Assembly: GCA_021613375.1 (NCBI GenBank)
Contig: CM038709.1
Coordinates: 39,143,656 to 39,207,655, forward strand
Origin: Megaleporinus macrocephalus
Lineage: Eukaryota > Chordata > Actinopteri > Characiformes > Anostomidae
DNA length: 64,000 nt
Direction: 5' to 3'
Of this stretch, positions 23,956-34,924 are shown piece by piece (positions within the stretch are counted from its first letter, which is position 1; each line of letters opens with the position of its first letter). Position numbers and translations under genes: made by a program. The notes beneath the pieces were generated by a model, which was not told the origin of the DNA, ran no database searches, and saw nothing but the letters and a program-made list of their open reading frames with translations.

Positions 23956-24296
23956 AAACTAACAAGCCACCATCACATGTCCGCCACCAGCCAATCACAA
24001 AAGCTATTGGCCAGAGTTCTGACCACACACACCTGAACCTCATATACTTGTTTGTATATATTCCTGTCTGTTGGTTCCTCTCACTGCGAAGTAGTTGCCA
24101 TTGACCTGTTGTTGCATGCTGAGCGTGCTGTCTTGTTCGCCTTCTCGTTCATGACCTGCTTTTCTGTCCTGTGTTTTTGGATTTGTCTGCCTCTCTGTTT
24201 TTTGGTATGTGACCCTTGCCTGTTTACGTCTGTTAGTCGTTTCCTCTGTTTTGACCTGGACTGTTGTGACCACGCTCTTGGATTTCTTAAATGATA
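23956..24296 (+). other. T/G-rich block, possibly LTR-derived
   Basis: Repeated TGTCTG/TCTGTT words (CCTGTCTGTTGG, TGTCTGCCTCTCTG, GTTTACGTCTGTTAG) resemble the U-rich part of teleost Gypsy-like LTRs. Blocks of the same texture occur at 37370-37490 and 41100-41370. No boundaries or primer-binding site are visible, so this is a weak call. Confidence 0.25.
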
Positions 24297-24602
24297 TTAC
24301 AGTGTACTTTCCTTTAGTGTCTGTCCACAGTGGACAACGCAGTGGCTGCCCACTGGTGCTTAATGATTGCAACCAGTGGAGTTTTTCAGGCAACCAGACA
24401 AGCAACTCTGGCAGAAATCACATCCACAATCAATGCAGGAGGCCCAACACACATTTCCCACAGGCCAGTGCAGAGTTCTTTAGCTTCCATGGGATATGAG
24501 AGCGGGCTCATGAGGTTGCTAACTGGACTTGGCTCATGGGTTGGTTGGGTTTGTGTGTGGTGCAGACCCCACAAAGCCGTGGACCCCAGTTACAGACTTT
24601 AG
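24297..24602 (+). pseudogene. Tc1-type transposase relic with internal deletion
   Basis: A plus-strand frame covering 24330-24602 (90 codons) carries two separated Tc1 blocks. The first, around ATLAEITSTINAGG followed by VQSSLASMGYESG, matches the end of the paired-like DNA-binding domain, where Tc1 proteins read V-RSL-SMGY-S. The second, VWCRPHKAVDPSYR, matches the RVWR-PHEAMDP block just after the first catalytic region. The roughly 60 residues usually between them, including the first aspartate (WSDES), are missing. The relic therefore has a deletion that kept the frame. It ends where the fold-back element begins. Function is not expected. Confidence 0.7.
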
Positions 24603-25308
24603 TCCATTTGTTTCTCTGCATACTTTGCTTTTACATCTTCACCTTGTTCTTCAATATCCAGAACCCCCACAGGACCACCACAAAGCAGGTACTATTACGG
24701 AGGTAGATCATTCTTAGTTTGCAGTAACACCAACATGGTGGTGTGTTAGTGTGTGTGTTGTGCTGGTGTGAGTGGATCAGAGTGTTTAAACACCTCAGTG
24801 TCACTGCTGGACTGAGAATAGTCCACCAACCAGCAACATCCAGCCAACAGTGTCCTGTGGGCAGCATCCTGTGACCACTGATGAAGGACTAGAGGAACAC
24901 AAACTGTGTAGCAGCAGATGAGCTTCTGTCTCTGACTTTACATCTACAAGGTGGACCAGCAAGTAGTAGGAGTGTCTATTAGAGTGGACAGTGAGTGGAC
25001 ACAGTGTTTAAACACTCCAGCAGCAGCACAGCTGTGCCTGATACACTTACACCAGCACAACACAAACTAACACACTAAATCACTGCAATGCTATGTAGGG
25101 GCCACCACCCAAATAGAACCTGCTCTGTGGTGGTATTGTGAGGGTCCTGACCATTAAATAACAGGGTAACAAAGTATAGCGAGAATCAGATGGACTACGG
25201 TCTGTAAGTGTAGAACTACAAAGTGCTCCTATATGGTAAGTGGAGCTGATGAACTGGACAGTCTCTGTAGATACAGGGAGATGGTTATGGCTAATCAGTG
25301 TATACACA
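24590..25308. mobile_element. Large palindromic (fold-back) element
   Basis: Left arm (24590-24900) and right arm (24990-25308) are inverted copies. CACCACAAAGCAGGTACTATT at 24675 pairs with CCTGCTCTGTGGTGG at 25117. TAGTGTGTGTGTTGTGCTGG at 24749 pairs with CCAGCACAACACAAACTAAC at 25051. GTGTTTAAACACCTCAG pairs with GTGTTTAAACACTCCAG. The right end GGTTATGGCTAATCAGTGTA is the inverse of the end seen at 12873. The left arm lacks about 80 bp of the terminus. Partial copies are at 12873 and 49095. The structure predicts a hairpin of about 300 bp per arm. Confidence 0.85.
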
Positions 25309-25439
25309 TTACAGCAGATCAGGATATATACATACACATATTCAAACTGCTTATGAGTTTTATGTCCATAATATAAAGGGTGATCCATATAATTATAACA
25401 TTTGAAATGCGTGAAGCTTGCTAGTTAACCAAGGAACGT

Positions 25440-26470
25440 TAGCGAGCCCCAATTTTTTCCCATAGAGAAAAACCAAAACGACTTGCAGGACTCGTCTGGA
25501 TGCTAATGACAACCCAAAAAATGCCGCCACCTCCTCAGAGGTCTGTTGCTCAATTTATCTTCTGTTTCCTCCGCATCTCTGTCTGCCCTCCTTCCCCCGC
25601 TCGTGTACATGTGCGCGTTCCTGCCGAGTGTGAGCTGACACTGGATCTTTTGATGCCTGTAGTGTGAGGACGAGTCCGACTCTATGGGTCAGTGCCAGCT
25701 CGTTAGAACACGACCTTGCATGACCTAGAGCTACCACAGTTTGCTCAGCGTATGCTTCCCTTCTCCTCAGAACTGTCAGAAGAGGATTTAGACGATTTTT
25801 TTTCCCCAGCCCTCCCTCCCCCATCAAAGCCCTAACTTCAAATACACTGGCCAAACGAACCCCGGAGAGCTGTTTTGCCTAAACATTTCAATAATTCATC
25901 GCAACATCTCTCGCATCCACCCACTACCACAGCAGATCACAAATCTGGTTGGAGAGAAAAATATTGATGCCCAGGTCGGGATGTGCGTTTGAGGAAGGCA
26001 AACATCATTTCTTCCCGTTTAGGAGATAAAATGAGAGATAAAGACCCGCAATCACATACCTTCTCCGCGTTTGAATCTATAGGAGGCCTAAACGACGGAG
26101 AAGCAGAATCTGGTACTTGAAGACATTCTTCCATCATAATGTATCTTACGCCCATCTACTGAAAATGATAAATACGCCGGCCTAGCGTCTCTCCACTACA
26201 CCCTCCTCAATTGCTCTGACCTTGCTCCCCAGATGAAATTCACCAAGAATAGCCTCTAGTATAATAAAGAATAGATTGAAAAGAGGGGTAGAAATCCATA
26301 TTTCTGGATGTCCGAATGCCTGGAGTCTTTTGGGACTGTGGGAAATGAGCAATGTCCTGTGCTGTAACGATTCTTTTGAATGAAATATCAATGCTTTCCT
26401 CATTTGAAAGCAACAAAAATGACACCAAGTGACCGCTAGATGGTTAAAGGTGGCCTGTGTGCACAAACGC
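25440..26470. other. Candidate conserved non-coding block 8
   Basis: About 1 kb without repeats. It includes TTCAATAATTCATCGC near 25887, a pair of GATA-type motifs GGAGATAAAATGAGAGATAA near 26021 and the AT-core stretch around TCTAGTATAATAAAGAATAG. Minus-strand frames of 62-99 codons overlap and have no motifs. It is among the better enhancer candidates by texture. Confidence 0.4.
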
Positions 26471-26990
26471 AAATCATTACATTGGAACTGGTTTTGTATT
26501 TTTAGGACCCAATGCCTTAAAGCTGATAAGCGTCATGGCTAGTTGTAACTGACAGTAATTAAGCTTTTCTTGGTGTTGTTCAATTATCCTCTTGATTGTG
26601 TACATTAAGTTACCTTGAGCTTGTGCAGAAACGCATCAACTGAAAGTCTAAAAATATACATGTTATAGGATGTATTTATTTATTCAGTATTTTAAATTGC
26701 TCTGTGTAGAAGGTATGTGACTTTGGTTGAGGTGAAAAATGTCCAGATGTAGTTTTACACACCTGTTTATACTTTATGATGTGGTTCTGGAATGACATTA
26801 GCTGTTTTCTCTTTTTTTTGGTGAGATCATGAATAATTTGATGAGCTCTGATTGGCCAGTTCACAGTGAGATGCCATGATGATCACAGAGAAGCAATAAT
26901 TCCAAATAGAGAAATGTAAATACTATTCATTTTCATATTATTTAGTTAGCTGTGCTAGTTTTTTGGTGCTTACTAGAATCTAACGTTACC
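26471..26990. other. AT-rich stretch without recognised feature
   Basis: Unstructured sequence up to the TA target of the next element. Confidence 0.6.
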
Positions 26991-26992
26991 TA

Positions 26993-28289
26993 CAGTGAGG
27001 AAAATAAGTATTTGAACACCCTGCGGCTTTGCAAGTTCTCCCACTTAGAAATCATGGAGGGTTCTGAAATTTTAGGTGCATGTCCACTGTGAGAGACATG
27101 ACATGATTTTCTAATAATTTATTTGTGTGTTACTTCTGCAAATAAGTATTTGAACACCTGTGAAAATCAATGTTAATATTTTGTACAGTAGGCTTTGTTT
27201 GCAATTACAGAGGTCAAACGTTTCTTGTTGTTTTTCACCAGGTTTGCATGGCATTTTGATCTTCTCCAGATCAGCCAGGTTTCTGGGCTGTCACTGAGAA
27301 ACATGGAATTTGAGCTCCCTCCTAAGATGTTCTATCGGGTTTAGGTCTGAAGACTGGCTAGGCCACTCCAGAACCTTGATATGCTTCTTACGGAGTCACT
27401 CCTTGGTTATCCTGGCTGTGTGCTTTGGGTCATTGTCATGTTGAAAGACCCAGCCATGACACATCTTCAGTGCTCTAACTGAGGGAAGGAGGTTGTTCCC
27501 CAAAATCTAGGGATGGCGTTTTTGAGATGGTACTCATCATTCTTCATCCTCCAAACACGGCGAGTGGAATTAAGACCAAAAAGTTCTATTTTGGTCTCAT
27601 CTGACCACAGAACTTTCTCCCATGACTCCTCTGCATCATCCAAATGGTCATGGGCAAACCTAAGACGGGCCTGGACGTGTGCTGATTTCAGCAGGGTGCC
27701 ATGCCATTCCGTGCCATGCATGACTTTAAACCATGACGTCTTAGTGTATTACCCACAGTAACCTTGGAGCCCCAGTCCGAGAGAGATTGACAGTCATGTT
27801 TAGTTTCTTCCGTTTTTAACAATTTCTCCAACAGTTGATCTTTTTTCACCAAGCTGCTTAGCAATTGCCCCGTAGCCCTTTCCAGCCTTGTGGGGGTCTA
27901 CATTTTTGTCTCTGGTGTCTTTGGACAGCTCTTTGGTCTTAGCCATGTTAATGGTTGGAGTCTTACTGATTGTGTGGGGTGGACAGGTGTCTTTATGCAG
28001 CTAACGACCTCAAACAGGTGCTTCTAATTTAGAATAATAAGTGGAGTGGAGGTGGACTTTTTAGACTCTTTGAAAGCCAGAATTTTTGATGATTGGCAGG
28101 TGTTCAAATTCTTATTTGCAGCAGTAGCACAACTAAATCATACATTGTGATTTCCGGATTTTTTTTGTTTTAGATTATGTCTATCACAGTGGACATGCAC
28201 CTAAGATGAACATTTCAGACTCCTCCATGATTTCTAAGTGGGAGAACTTGCAAAGTTGCAGGGTGTTCAAATACTCATTTTCCTCACTG
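26993..28289 (-). mobile_element. Tc1/mariner element of the IR/DR type, 1297 bp
   Basis: TA flanks both ends (26991-26992 and 28290-28291). The ends CAGTGAGGAAAATAAGTATT and, reverse-complemented, CAGTGAGGAAAATGAGTATT begin inverted repeats that stay alignable for about 190 bp. A second copy of AAATAAGTATTTGAACACC lies inside the left repeat at 27140, and its counterpart lies inside the right one near 28102. This is the inverted-repeat/direct-repeat arrangement of the Sleeping Beauty-like Tc1 group. Length and outline are close to an intact element, but the transposase it carries is broken. Confidence 0.95.
27110..27946 (-). pseudogene. Tc1 transposase, near full length but broken
   Basis: The minus-strand start at 27944-27946 opens [17 protein letters not shown], the typical Tc1 N-terminus, leading into a helix-turn-helix region ([20 protein letters not shown]) and then a stop. 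After a gap the frame at 27467-27721 gives RLRFAHDHLDDAEESW and VLWSDETKIELFG, with the first catalytic Asp in SDETK. It then continues with a shifted frame: [21 protein letters not shown] and [19 protein letters not shown], the second and third acidic blocks. In-frame stops occur before [11 protein letters not shown] and after KFHVSQ, and at least one frameshift lies near 27460. All three DDE-type blocks are recognisable, but no active protein can be read. Confidence 0.9.
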
Positions 28290-28291
28290 TA

Positions 28292-30036
28292 TACCAGCTA
28301 CTCGATTTCCATCTCAGCATCAACACAAAGTTAGTTAAAGTTGTCACTGTGAAGCTTTCAGTTTACGATGATCTGCTTCAACCAGCAAACAGTGATACAC
28401 TCACACAGCATGGCTGCTACTTTTAGGTTATTGTGTGGTTGTAATACTAAAAAAGATGGAACTGCTCATCTCTATAATCTTAAGTTCAGTCTTGAAGTTG
28501 TCTGGGATCTTGTTAAACATGCTACAGCTTTCCTTGTAGATCTTCTGTTCCATGTTATATGCTACAGTTTGTACAGGGACCAGAATGTAACTATAACACC
28601 ATTTAAGATGGAACAAGCTGGCGAATAGGAAGCGGCTTTAGTCTTATTTAAGATGAACATTAACCATGTAAAGCTGACAGTTTGGTTCGTTGGGAAGGGA
28701 ATGAAAAGTGCCGACAGCACCATATGCTGTATGTAAATGTTGGAGGTGTAAATATTAATGAGTCTGTTAAGCAACAGCTTAGGGTTTAGAAATTGGTCTG
28801 TTTTATCATCTCTCCGTTGTAAAGGCAGGATTTGTATCTGAAGGAGGAACAACAGTGTTCATTGTATGTCAGTTCTATGTACTGAACCCTCCTTATTCAA
28901 CTGTGACAATGTAAAAGTTATGGCCCCATTTTATTTTACATTTATATAGAGTAAAGGTTCCATACCAATTTAAAGATTCATCCATATCCTCTAAAGCAGT
29001 GGTTCTACACTAGTCCCATGTATTGCCACTGTTTTCACACCTTTATTTTTAATCATGCATAGTGAAAGATACATGCCGGATGACAAAGTCATGTGTGACC
29101 TATAGTGAGGTTTAACTGACACCAGAGTCGTTTGTAAACTTGCTGTGTTTGGAAGACTGAGCAAAAGATATTATAAAACCAGTAATTATCTGCAAGGAAA
29201 AATTAGTAAAAATTTCTTAAACAAGAACAAAAAAAACTATTATTAACTACAAAAAGCACATATAAGCTGTAACATCTGCCAAAGGTTGATGTACAACCTA
29301 TTGCACATGCCACCAAATTGATATTGAATTTTGTTTTTTAAGTAAAAATCCCAATTAAAAAAAAGAATAAGTGATTTGTGAACACATTAAAAAGTTGAGA
29401 CAGAGTGAAAATCAGAGCAAAACATTTATAGAAATTTCTAAATAGACTGGTTAGAAACATTCCACAATTAGCAGGTGAAGTGGTAACAGCGGAGGGATAA
29501 TTATTGGATATAAAAGAAGCTCCACCAAGGGCTCAGTGTTTGCAAGTAAAGATGGGTCAAACTTGATGAGAGAAACAGTTTAAAAAGGACATTTCTCAAC
29601 ATCAAGCTGGTCTTTCACATCTTCTGTACACAATACTCTGAAAACATCCAGAATTCAGAGAAATCCAGAGTTTGAATTGGGTGAAATCAGAAGCCACTGT
29701 AGAATGTATGTTAAATACAGTGACATGGGCTCGAAAGTACTTTAACTGTTGTTACTCTGTAGTTCTCTGGGCCTGAGCTCTTACCAGATTTTCCAGAAAG
29801 TCAGATGAGCCCATGTTTTAGGATGCCAAGCTCTCCATGCTAAAGATAAAAGTGACCATTGAAAACTTAAATGAAAGGTGCAACATCCTGTCATGGTATA
29901 GTGGGGGAGCAGAACCCACAGCATGGGTAACCTGCATATGTGTGAAGGAACCAGTAATGGATGGATGGATGGTAGCAGTAGTGTGTTGCATTAAATTCAA
30001 AAGTTATAAAAACATTTTTGTCAGTTTCAATTTTCA
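28292..30036. other. Repeat-like and unrecognised sequence
   Basis: The part at about 29380-29760 (ATTGGATATAAAAGAAGCTC, GGGCTCAGTGTTTGCAAG, then AACATCCAGAATTCAGAG-AATC) resembles a dispersed DNA-transposon sequence I have seen in fish genomes, but I cannot place its ends or class. The rest shows nothing I recognise; minus-strand frames of 60-96 codons lack motifs. Confidence 0.4.
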
Positions 30037-30163
30037 GTGATGAATGGACCCACTGAAATGCTCCAAAATCACTTAGAATAAAACCTCTTCATATTAACTT
30101 GAAAGAATGTTTTTGGTCTTTTCTGAAAGTTACTGTATTGGAGATACTTGTTTTTCTTTGGAC
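30037..30163 (-). mobile_element. MITE family M1, copy B (half element)
   Basis: Inverted relative to the copy at 51357. It runs from GAATGGACCC through AAAATCACTTAGAATAAAAC to the terminal ACTTGTTTTTCTTTGGAC. Only the half ending in the TIR is kept. Confidence 0.75.
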
Positions 30164-30214
30164 AAGGTTGGAGAGAATTAATGAATCACAGATGGTAGTT
30201 TTATTACATTTTAC

Positions 30215-30362
30215 ACAATGTCCAAAGTCCTGAGATTTCGTCACAGTGATGATGATGGGGTCATGATGGCCACAACACAAATCTAACCATTTTATAAAGT
30301 AAATAAAATTACCTACACAGAGTATTAAGTGGGCGGGTCACTTCTGCTTATATTTTGTGTAC
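30215..30362 (+). repeat. Dispersed repeat Y, copy 1
   Basis: Shares with 33775-33945 an ordered set of words: GTCCTGAGAT, GTGATGATG/GGTGGTGATGGG, ACAACACAA/ACGACACAACTC, CATTTTAT-AA, CAGAGTAT and GTGGGCGGGTCA/GTGGGCAGGTCA. The 24-bp minisatellite starts immediately downstream. Confidence 0.55.
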
Positions 30363-30365
30363 ATG

Positions 30366-32925
30366 GTAGAAACGTTTGGCTGGTAGTGTACTAAAACGTT
30401 TGGCTGGTAGTGTATCTAAAACGTTTGTCTGGTAGTGTACTAAAACGTTTGGCTGGTAGTGTACTAAAACGTTTGGCTGGTAGTGTACTAAAACATTTGT
30501 CTGGTAGTGTACTAAAACGTTTGTCTGGTAGTGTACTAAAACATTTGTCTGGTAGTGTACTAAAACGTTTGGCTGGTAGTGTTCTAAAACGTTTGGCTGG
30601 TAGTGTACTAAAACGTTTGTCTGGTAGTGATCTAAAACGTTTGGCTGGTAGTGTACTAAAACGTTTGGCTGGTAGTGTTCTAAAACGTTTGGCTGGTAGT
30701 GTACTAAAACATTTGTCTGGTAGTGTACTAAAACGTTTGGCTGGTAGTGTTCTAAAACGTTTGGCTGGTAGTGTACTAAAACGTTTGACTGGTAGTGTAT
30801 CTAAAATGTTTGTCTGGTAGTGTTCTAAAACGTTTGGCTGGTAGTGTACTAAAACGTTTGACTGGTAGTGTATCTAAAATGTTTGTCTGGTAGTGTACTA
30901 AAACGTTTGGCTGGTAGTGTACTAAAACGTTTGGCTGGTAGTGTACTAAAACATTTGTCTGGTAGTGTACTAAAACGTTTGGCTGGTAGTGTTCTAAAAC
31001 GTTTGGCTGGTAGTGTACTAAAACGTTTGACTGGTAGTGTATCTAAAATGTTTGTCTGGTAGTGTACTAAAACGTTTGTCTGGTAGTGTACTAAAACATT
31101 TGTCTGGTAGTGTACTAAAACGTTTGTCTGGTAGTGTACTAAAACATTTGTCTGGTAGTGTACTAAAACGTTTGGCTGGTAGTGTTCTAAAACGTTTGGC
31201 TGGTAGTGTACTAAAACGTTTGGCTGATAGTGTATCTAAAACATTTGGCTGGTAGTGATCTAAAACGTTTGACTAGTAGTGATCTAAAACGTTTGACTGC
31301 TAGTGTACTAAAACGTTTGACTGGTAGTGTATCTAAAACGTTTGACTGGTAGTGTACTAAAACGTTTGGCTGGTAGTGTATCTAAAACGTTTGTCTGGTA
31401 GTGTACTAAAACGTTTGTCTGGTAGTGTATCTAAAACGTTTGACTGGTAGTGTACTAAAACGTTTGACTGGTAGTGTATCTAAAACGTTTGTCTGGTAGT
31501 GTACTAAAACGTTTGTCTGGTAGTGTATCTAAAACGTTTGTCTGGTAGTGTACTAAAACGTTTGTCTGGTAGTGTATCTAAAACGTTTGACTGGTAGTGT
31601 ACTAAAACGTTTGACTGGTAGTGTATCTAAAACGTTTGACTGGTAGTGTACTAAAACATTTGACTGGTAGTGTTCTAAAACGTTTGGCTGGTAGTGTTTC
31701 TAAAACGTTTGACTGGTAGTGTATCTAAAACGTTTGACTGGTAGTGTTCTAAAACGTTTGACTGGTAGTGTATCTAAAACGTTTGGCTGGTAGTGTACTA
31801 AAACGTTTGACTGGTAGTGTACTAAAACGTTTGACTGATAGTGTACTAAAATGTTTGACTGGTAGTGTATCTAAAACGTTTGACTGATAGTGTACTAAAA
31901 CGTTTGACTGATAGTGTACTAAAACGTTTGACTGGTAGTGTACTAAAACGTTTGGCTGGTAGTGATCTAAAACGTTTGACTGGTAGTGTACTAAAACGTT
32001 TGGCTGGTAGTGTACTAAAACGTTTGACTGGTAGTGTATCTAAAACGTTTGACTGGTAGTGTATCTAAAACGTTTGAGTGGTAGTGTATCTAAAACGTTT
32101 GACTGGTAGTGTTCTAAAACGTTTGACTGGTTGTGTATCTAAAACGTTTGGCTGGTAGTGTACTAAAACGTTTGGCTGGTAGTGTATCTAAAACGTTTGA
32201 CTGGTAGTGTATCTAAAACGTTTGGCTGGTAGTGTATCTAAAACGTTTGACTGGTAGTGTACTAAAACGTTTGACTGGTAGTGTACTAAAACGTTTGGCT
32301 GGTAGTGTACTAAAACGTTTGGCTGGTAGTGTATCTAAAACGTTTGACTGGTAGTGTACTAAAACGTTTGACTGGTAGTGTACTAAAACGTTTGGCTGCT
32401 AGTGTAACTAAAACGTTTGACTGGTAGTGTACTAAAACGTTTGACTGGTAGTGTACTAAAACGTTTGACTGGTAGTGTACTAAAACGTTTGACTGGTAGT
32501 GTACTAAAACGTTTGACTGGTAGTATACTAAAACGTTTGACTGGTAGTGTACTAAAACGTTTGACTGGTAGTATACTAAAACGTTTGACTGGTAGTGTAT
32601 CTAAAACGTTTGACTGGTAGTATACTAAAACGTTTGACTGGTAGTGTACTTAAACGTTTGACTGGTAGTGTATCTAAAACGTTTGACTGGTAGTGTACTA
32701 AAACGTTTGACTGGTAGTGTACTAAAACGTTTGACTGGTAGTGTACTAAAACGTTTGGCTGCTAGTGTAACTAAAACGTTTGACTGGTAGTGTACTAAAA
32801 CGTTTGGCTGCTAGTGTACTAAAACGTTTGACTGGTAGTGTACTAAAACGTTTGACTGGTAGTGTACTAAAACGTTTGACTGGTAGTGTACCAAAACGCT
32901 TGACTGGTAGTCTACTAAAACACAT
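30366..32925. repeat. Minisatellite, 24/25-bp unit, about 105 copies
   Basis: The unit is ACTAAAACGTTTGRCTGGTAGTGT (24 bp) with a 25-bp form that reads ATCTAAAACG. Third-base variants GGC, GAC and GTC follow GTTT. GGC/GTC units prevail up to about 31250 and GAC units after it, so homogenisation is regional. A 169-bp higher-order unit (six 24-bp and one 25-bp repeats) is repeated; its AAAATGTTTG marker lies at 30871 and 31040. The 24-bp length gives open frames of VLKRLAGS octapeptides that break at every 25-bp unit. There is no start context or unique flank, so these are not genes. AAACGTTT is its own reverse complement. Confidence 0.97.
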
Positions 32926-33479
32926 ATATAACCCAGGAGCTCATGGCCAGCCATGATCATGGTGCCTCCAGCTGGGCGCCACTGCTGATCCTCCTAGCGT
33001 TGATTCTTCTTTTACAGTCGTCAACTGGGCTCGTTCATCTGCATCGTCCACTTTAAAACTCAAAAATTAGTTTTTTTTATATTGTAGAAGTTTTGTTTGC
33101 TTCCTTTTTGTTTGAAAATGAACAAAGTATGTAATCTGAGCAGAGCTGTGCAAAGCTTTTCCTTCTAGCGCTACTGTTCTTAACAGAATGAGGTTTTGAG
33201 ATAAAGACGTGCTCTAGTCGGTAAGGTGAGGAAGCTTGTTGGCTTTTCTTGTACATAATTGCATCTTTCTCATAAGCTTCCCAGCTGGTACGCCACTGGA
33301 GGCACACTGCGCACAAACCGAACAGGTGTTTGAGGCTTGGCTGACGTAGATGTGTGTTTGCCATCTGACAAACTGTGAGGAGCGCACAATAGGATGTGAC
33401 AGGCTCGTGTCAGTGTGTCAGTTTTCCAAGGAGGAGGGCGGGGGGGGGTATTTACAAACTTTTTCCAACAAGGCATTAA
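32926..33479. other. Stretch with no recognised feature
   Basis: Right flank of the minisatellite; a 95-codon minus frame (33077-33364) has no motif. Confidence 0.45.
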
Positions 33480-33650
33480 TGAGTGAAGCAATAACGTAGC
33501 TATTTTTGAGCCGCCGGAGAGAACCGAAAACGGATTAGAAGCACTTCAGAAGTTCTTCTTTGTGCTGAACGAGGTGGGCTGTTAAATGTGGAGAGGTTAA
33601 TGATGGTGCTTACAGTGAGTGCGTTTGCATGCACACTAATAATATGAGTT
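33480..33650. other. Candidate conserved non-coding block 9
   Basis: Single-copy stretch TTTTTGAGCCGCCGGAGAG to TTAATGATGGTGCTTACAG, balanced composition, no repeats. Conservation inferred. Confidence 0.3.
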
Positions 33651-33699
33651 ATCTGATTTTGGCAGTTACTAGACTGTTCGAGTGGCCATGCAGGTTACC

Positions 33700-33945
33700 G
33701 TGACACCTCAAGGGAGAATCCCACCACTTTTTTCAACATATCTGTGTAGTTAAATTTCTGGAAGTGTTAAATAAAAAAAGCAACATTGTAGAGTCCTGAG
33801 ATGTCTTTACATGGTGGTGATGGGAACCAGAGGTAATGATGTCTACGACACAACTCATAGGCATTTTATTAACTAATTAAAATGACCAGTGAACATGGGC
33901 AGAGTATGATTCGTAGGAAACATTAGGTGGGCAGGTCAGAATAAG
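33700..33945 (+). repeat. Dispersed repeat Y, copy 2
   Basis: Contains AACATTGTAGAGTCCTGAGA, then ACATGGTGGTGATGGGAACC. It ends near GTGGGCAGGTCAGAATAAG. A fragment in opposite orientation (TGGTTCCTATCACCACCAAT) occurs at 55082-55101. Confidence 0.6.
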
Positions 33946-34077
33946 ACCCAGCCCAGAATAAGACAAATAACACACATGCACACTTTAGACTTATTTACTG
34001 GTTTAGTCTTCTGTTACTGCTGCGCTGGTGCCTCCCAAGTACCTCTATACATTCATAGCCGCCTGAGTCAATAGTGG

Positions 34078-34079
<2 letters not shown>

Positions 34080-34160
<81 letters not shown>
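34080..34160. repeat. (TA)n microsatellite
   Basis: About 81 bp of uninterrupted TA. Confidence 0.95.
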
Positions 34161-34163
<3 letters not shown>

Positions 34164-34379
34164 GACTGTGAGACATCACCTTTTAGTTGATGGTACAATC
34201 CGTTCCTCTCTCTTTTCCCACACAGCCACAATGAATAACAGATTCAGCCCATGATTAACAGTCAACAAGGTGTTCCTTTCATCAAATGTTTCAATTTTTT
34301 CTTCTTCAGTCCACAGCGCTCACTTCCACAATGCAGCTGATAAATCTAGATGTTTTTGATTTTTTAACCTTAACCTTGT

Positions 34380-34890
34380 AGTGACTCTTCCTTGTAGACA
34401 ATGAGCCTAATGTGGTCGTCACCGGCTCTCGCCACACCCTTCACGCAAGCCCTTACGAGCCCTCCCAGTGCAGTGACACTCCCCACGGTGCTGAAGCCAC
34501 CTGTTGGTTCAGCACCATTGCTGTTTTGGAAAGGCACAACTAGCACGTGGCTCGGAGGAAGGGCCACACCCCTGCTAACGGCTGATGGACCCTAATCAAC
34601 TCAGCTGAATCTCCTCTAAGGCACGGAGACCGGACGGTTGAGTGAGTCTTTGCTCCAGGCTGAACGCCTTAACCCATGTGGACTTCAGAGCTCCCACGCC
34701 ATGGCTCCAGCCTCTTCCGCCGCCGCTTTCACCGGGCAGAGCCTTCACCTTTCGGACGCTTGCTAGCTTAAAGGCCAGCTTATAGCCACTCCTGCTGCAC
34801 GACACCCCTTCCTGCATTCTAACCCTCAGCCTAAACTGCTGTTTTGGTCTCTGTTTTGGGTCTAGACTAATTTCCCCACACATATACAGT
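34380..34890. other. GC-richer block of unknown nature
   Basis: Contrasts with the AT-rich flanks. Overlapping frames of 64-95 codons occur on both strands (34401-34595 plus; 34596-34883 minus) without family motifs. The abrupt composition change suggests an inserted element, but I see no termini. Confidence 0.35.
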
Positions 34891-34924
34891 TTTCACCAAG
34901 ATTCTGGGTCTATGTATAGTCAAG

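Noticed and set aside
33995..34231. Frames with YIYIYI runs at (TA)n tracts
   Set aside because: Direct translation of TA microsatellites, also at 35476, 55857 and 57680.
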